From positions 62,001 to 126,000 of the forward strand of contig NHZP01000056.1 in assembly GCA_003313425.1 (NCBI GenBank): a stretch of DNA of 64,000 nucleotides, in the 5' to 3' direction. The translations under genes and the position numbers were made by a program. The notes below the pieces were generated by a model. It saw nothing but the letters and a program-made list of their open reading frames with translations, did no database searches and had not been told where the DNA came from. Below, piece by piece: positions 63,929 to 64,000 of this stretch. The stretch comes from Pseudopyrenochaeta lycopersici (taxonomy: Eukaryota; Ascomycota; Dothideomycetes; Pleosporales; Pseudopyrenochaetaceae). Position 1 is the stretch's first letter, and each line of letters begins with the position of its first letter.

Positions 63929-64000
63929 ATCTGCGGCGAGAAAGTTGAAGTGAAAGTGTGTAAAAAATCACTAGCTGGCAGGATAAAAAGGTTGAATTGG

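Overview
The window looks like a transposon-rich compartment of a filamentous ascomycete (Pezizomycotina) genome. Spliceosomal introns are short (about 45-85 bp, GT...CTAAT/CTAAC...AG). Fungus-only families are present: a WOPR (Gti1/Pac2) regulator, a DUF6589-like protein and a DUF3632-like protein. Many old transposon genes stay in one reading frame but carry stop codons that are each explained by a single C-to-T (CAA/CAG/CGA) or G-to-A (TGG) change, the pattern expected of repeat-induced point mutation (RIP). No rRNA, tRNA or CRISPR was found.

Layout. 1-16.0 kb: a partial DUF6589-like gene running off the left edge, then a pogo/Fot1-like element (Pogo-1), a RIP-damaged MULE (MULE-1), an intact-looking hAT transposase gene (hAT-A), a shrunken pogo relic (Pogo-5), a hAT element (hAT-B) and a second MULE (MULE-2) whose gene is truncated by hAT-B and broken by a 159-bp hAT MITE. 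16.0-24.4 kb: a gene island with a WOPR-domain regulator, a (CAA)49 tract, a non-autonomous hAT-like element (hAT-C), a broken alpha/beta-hydrolase gene and a small SRPBCC gene. 25.4-46 kb: nested hAT elements (D, E, G, I, J), with a young Gypsy chromovirus (identical LTRs, intact gag and pol) inserted in the hAT-D gene and an internally deleted hAT-E inserted in the same gene. 44.8-46 kb also holds solo LTRs with perfect 5-bp duplications. 46.4-53.7 kb: a Tc1-type DD34E element and three pogo-like elements (Pogo-2, -3, -4) in tandem, each about 1.85 kb. 54-64 kb: a DUF3632-like gene, a secreted RNase T1/ribotoxin-type gene missed by simple ORF finding because of an intron, hAT fragments (K, L) and a spliced secreted Pro/Lys-rich protein.

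The most notable pattern is in the pogo-like elements. Six different TIR families all start ACGT after a TA target site, and each holds a family-specific 12-13-bp box duplicated at exactly 17-bp period, starting 11-12 bases in. Their transposases all end in a CCHC zinc knuckle. The Gypsy element has a primer site perfectly complementary to 12 bases inside its own LTR, about 41 bp after a TATA box, which predicts Tf1-type self-priming. The host genes (WOPR regulator, secreted RNase, secreted repeat protein) fit a fast-evolving, repeat-rich region of the type often carrying effector genes, but that role is an inference.
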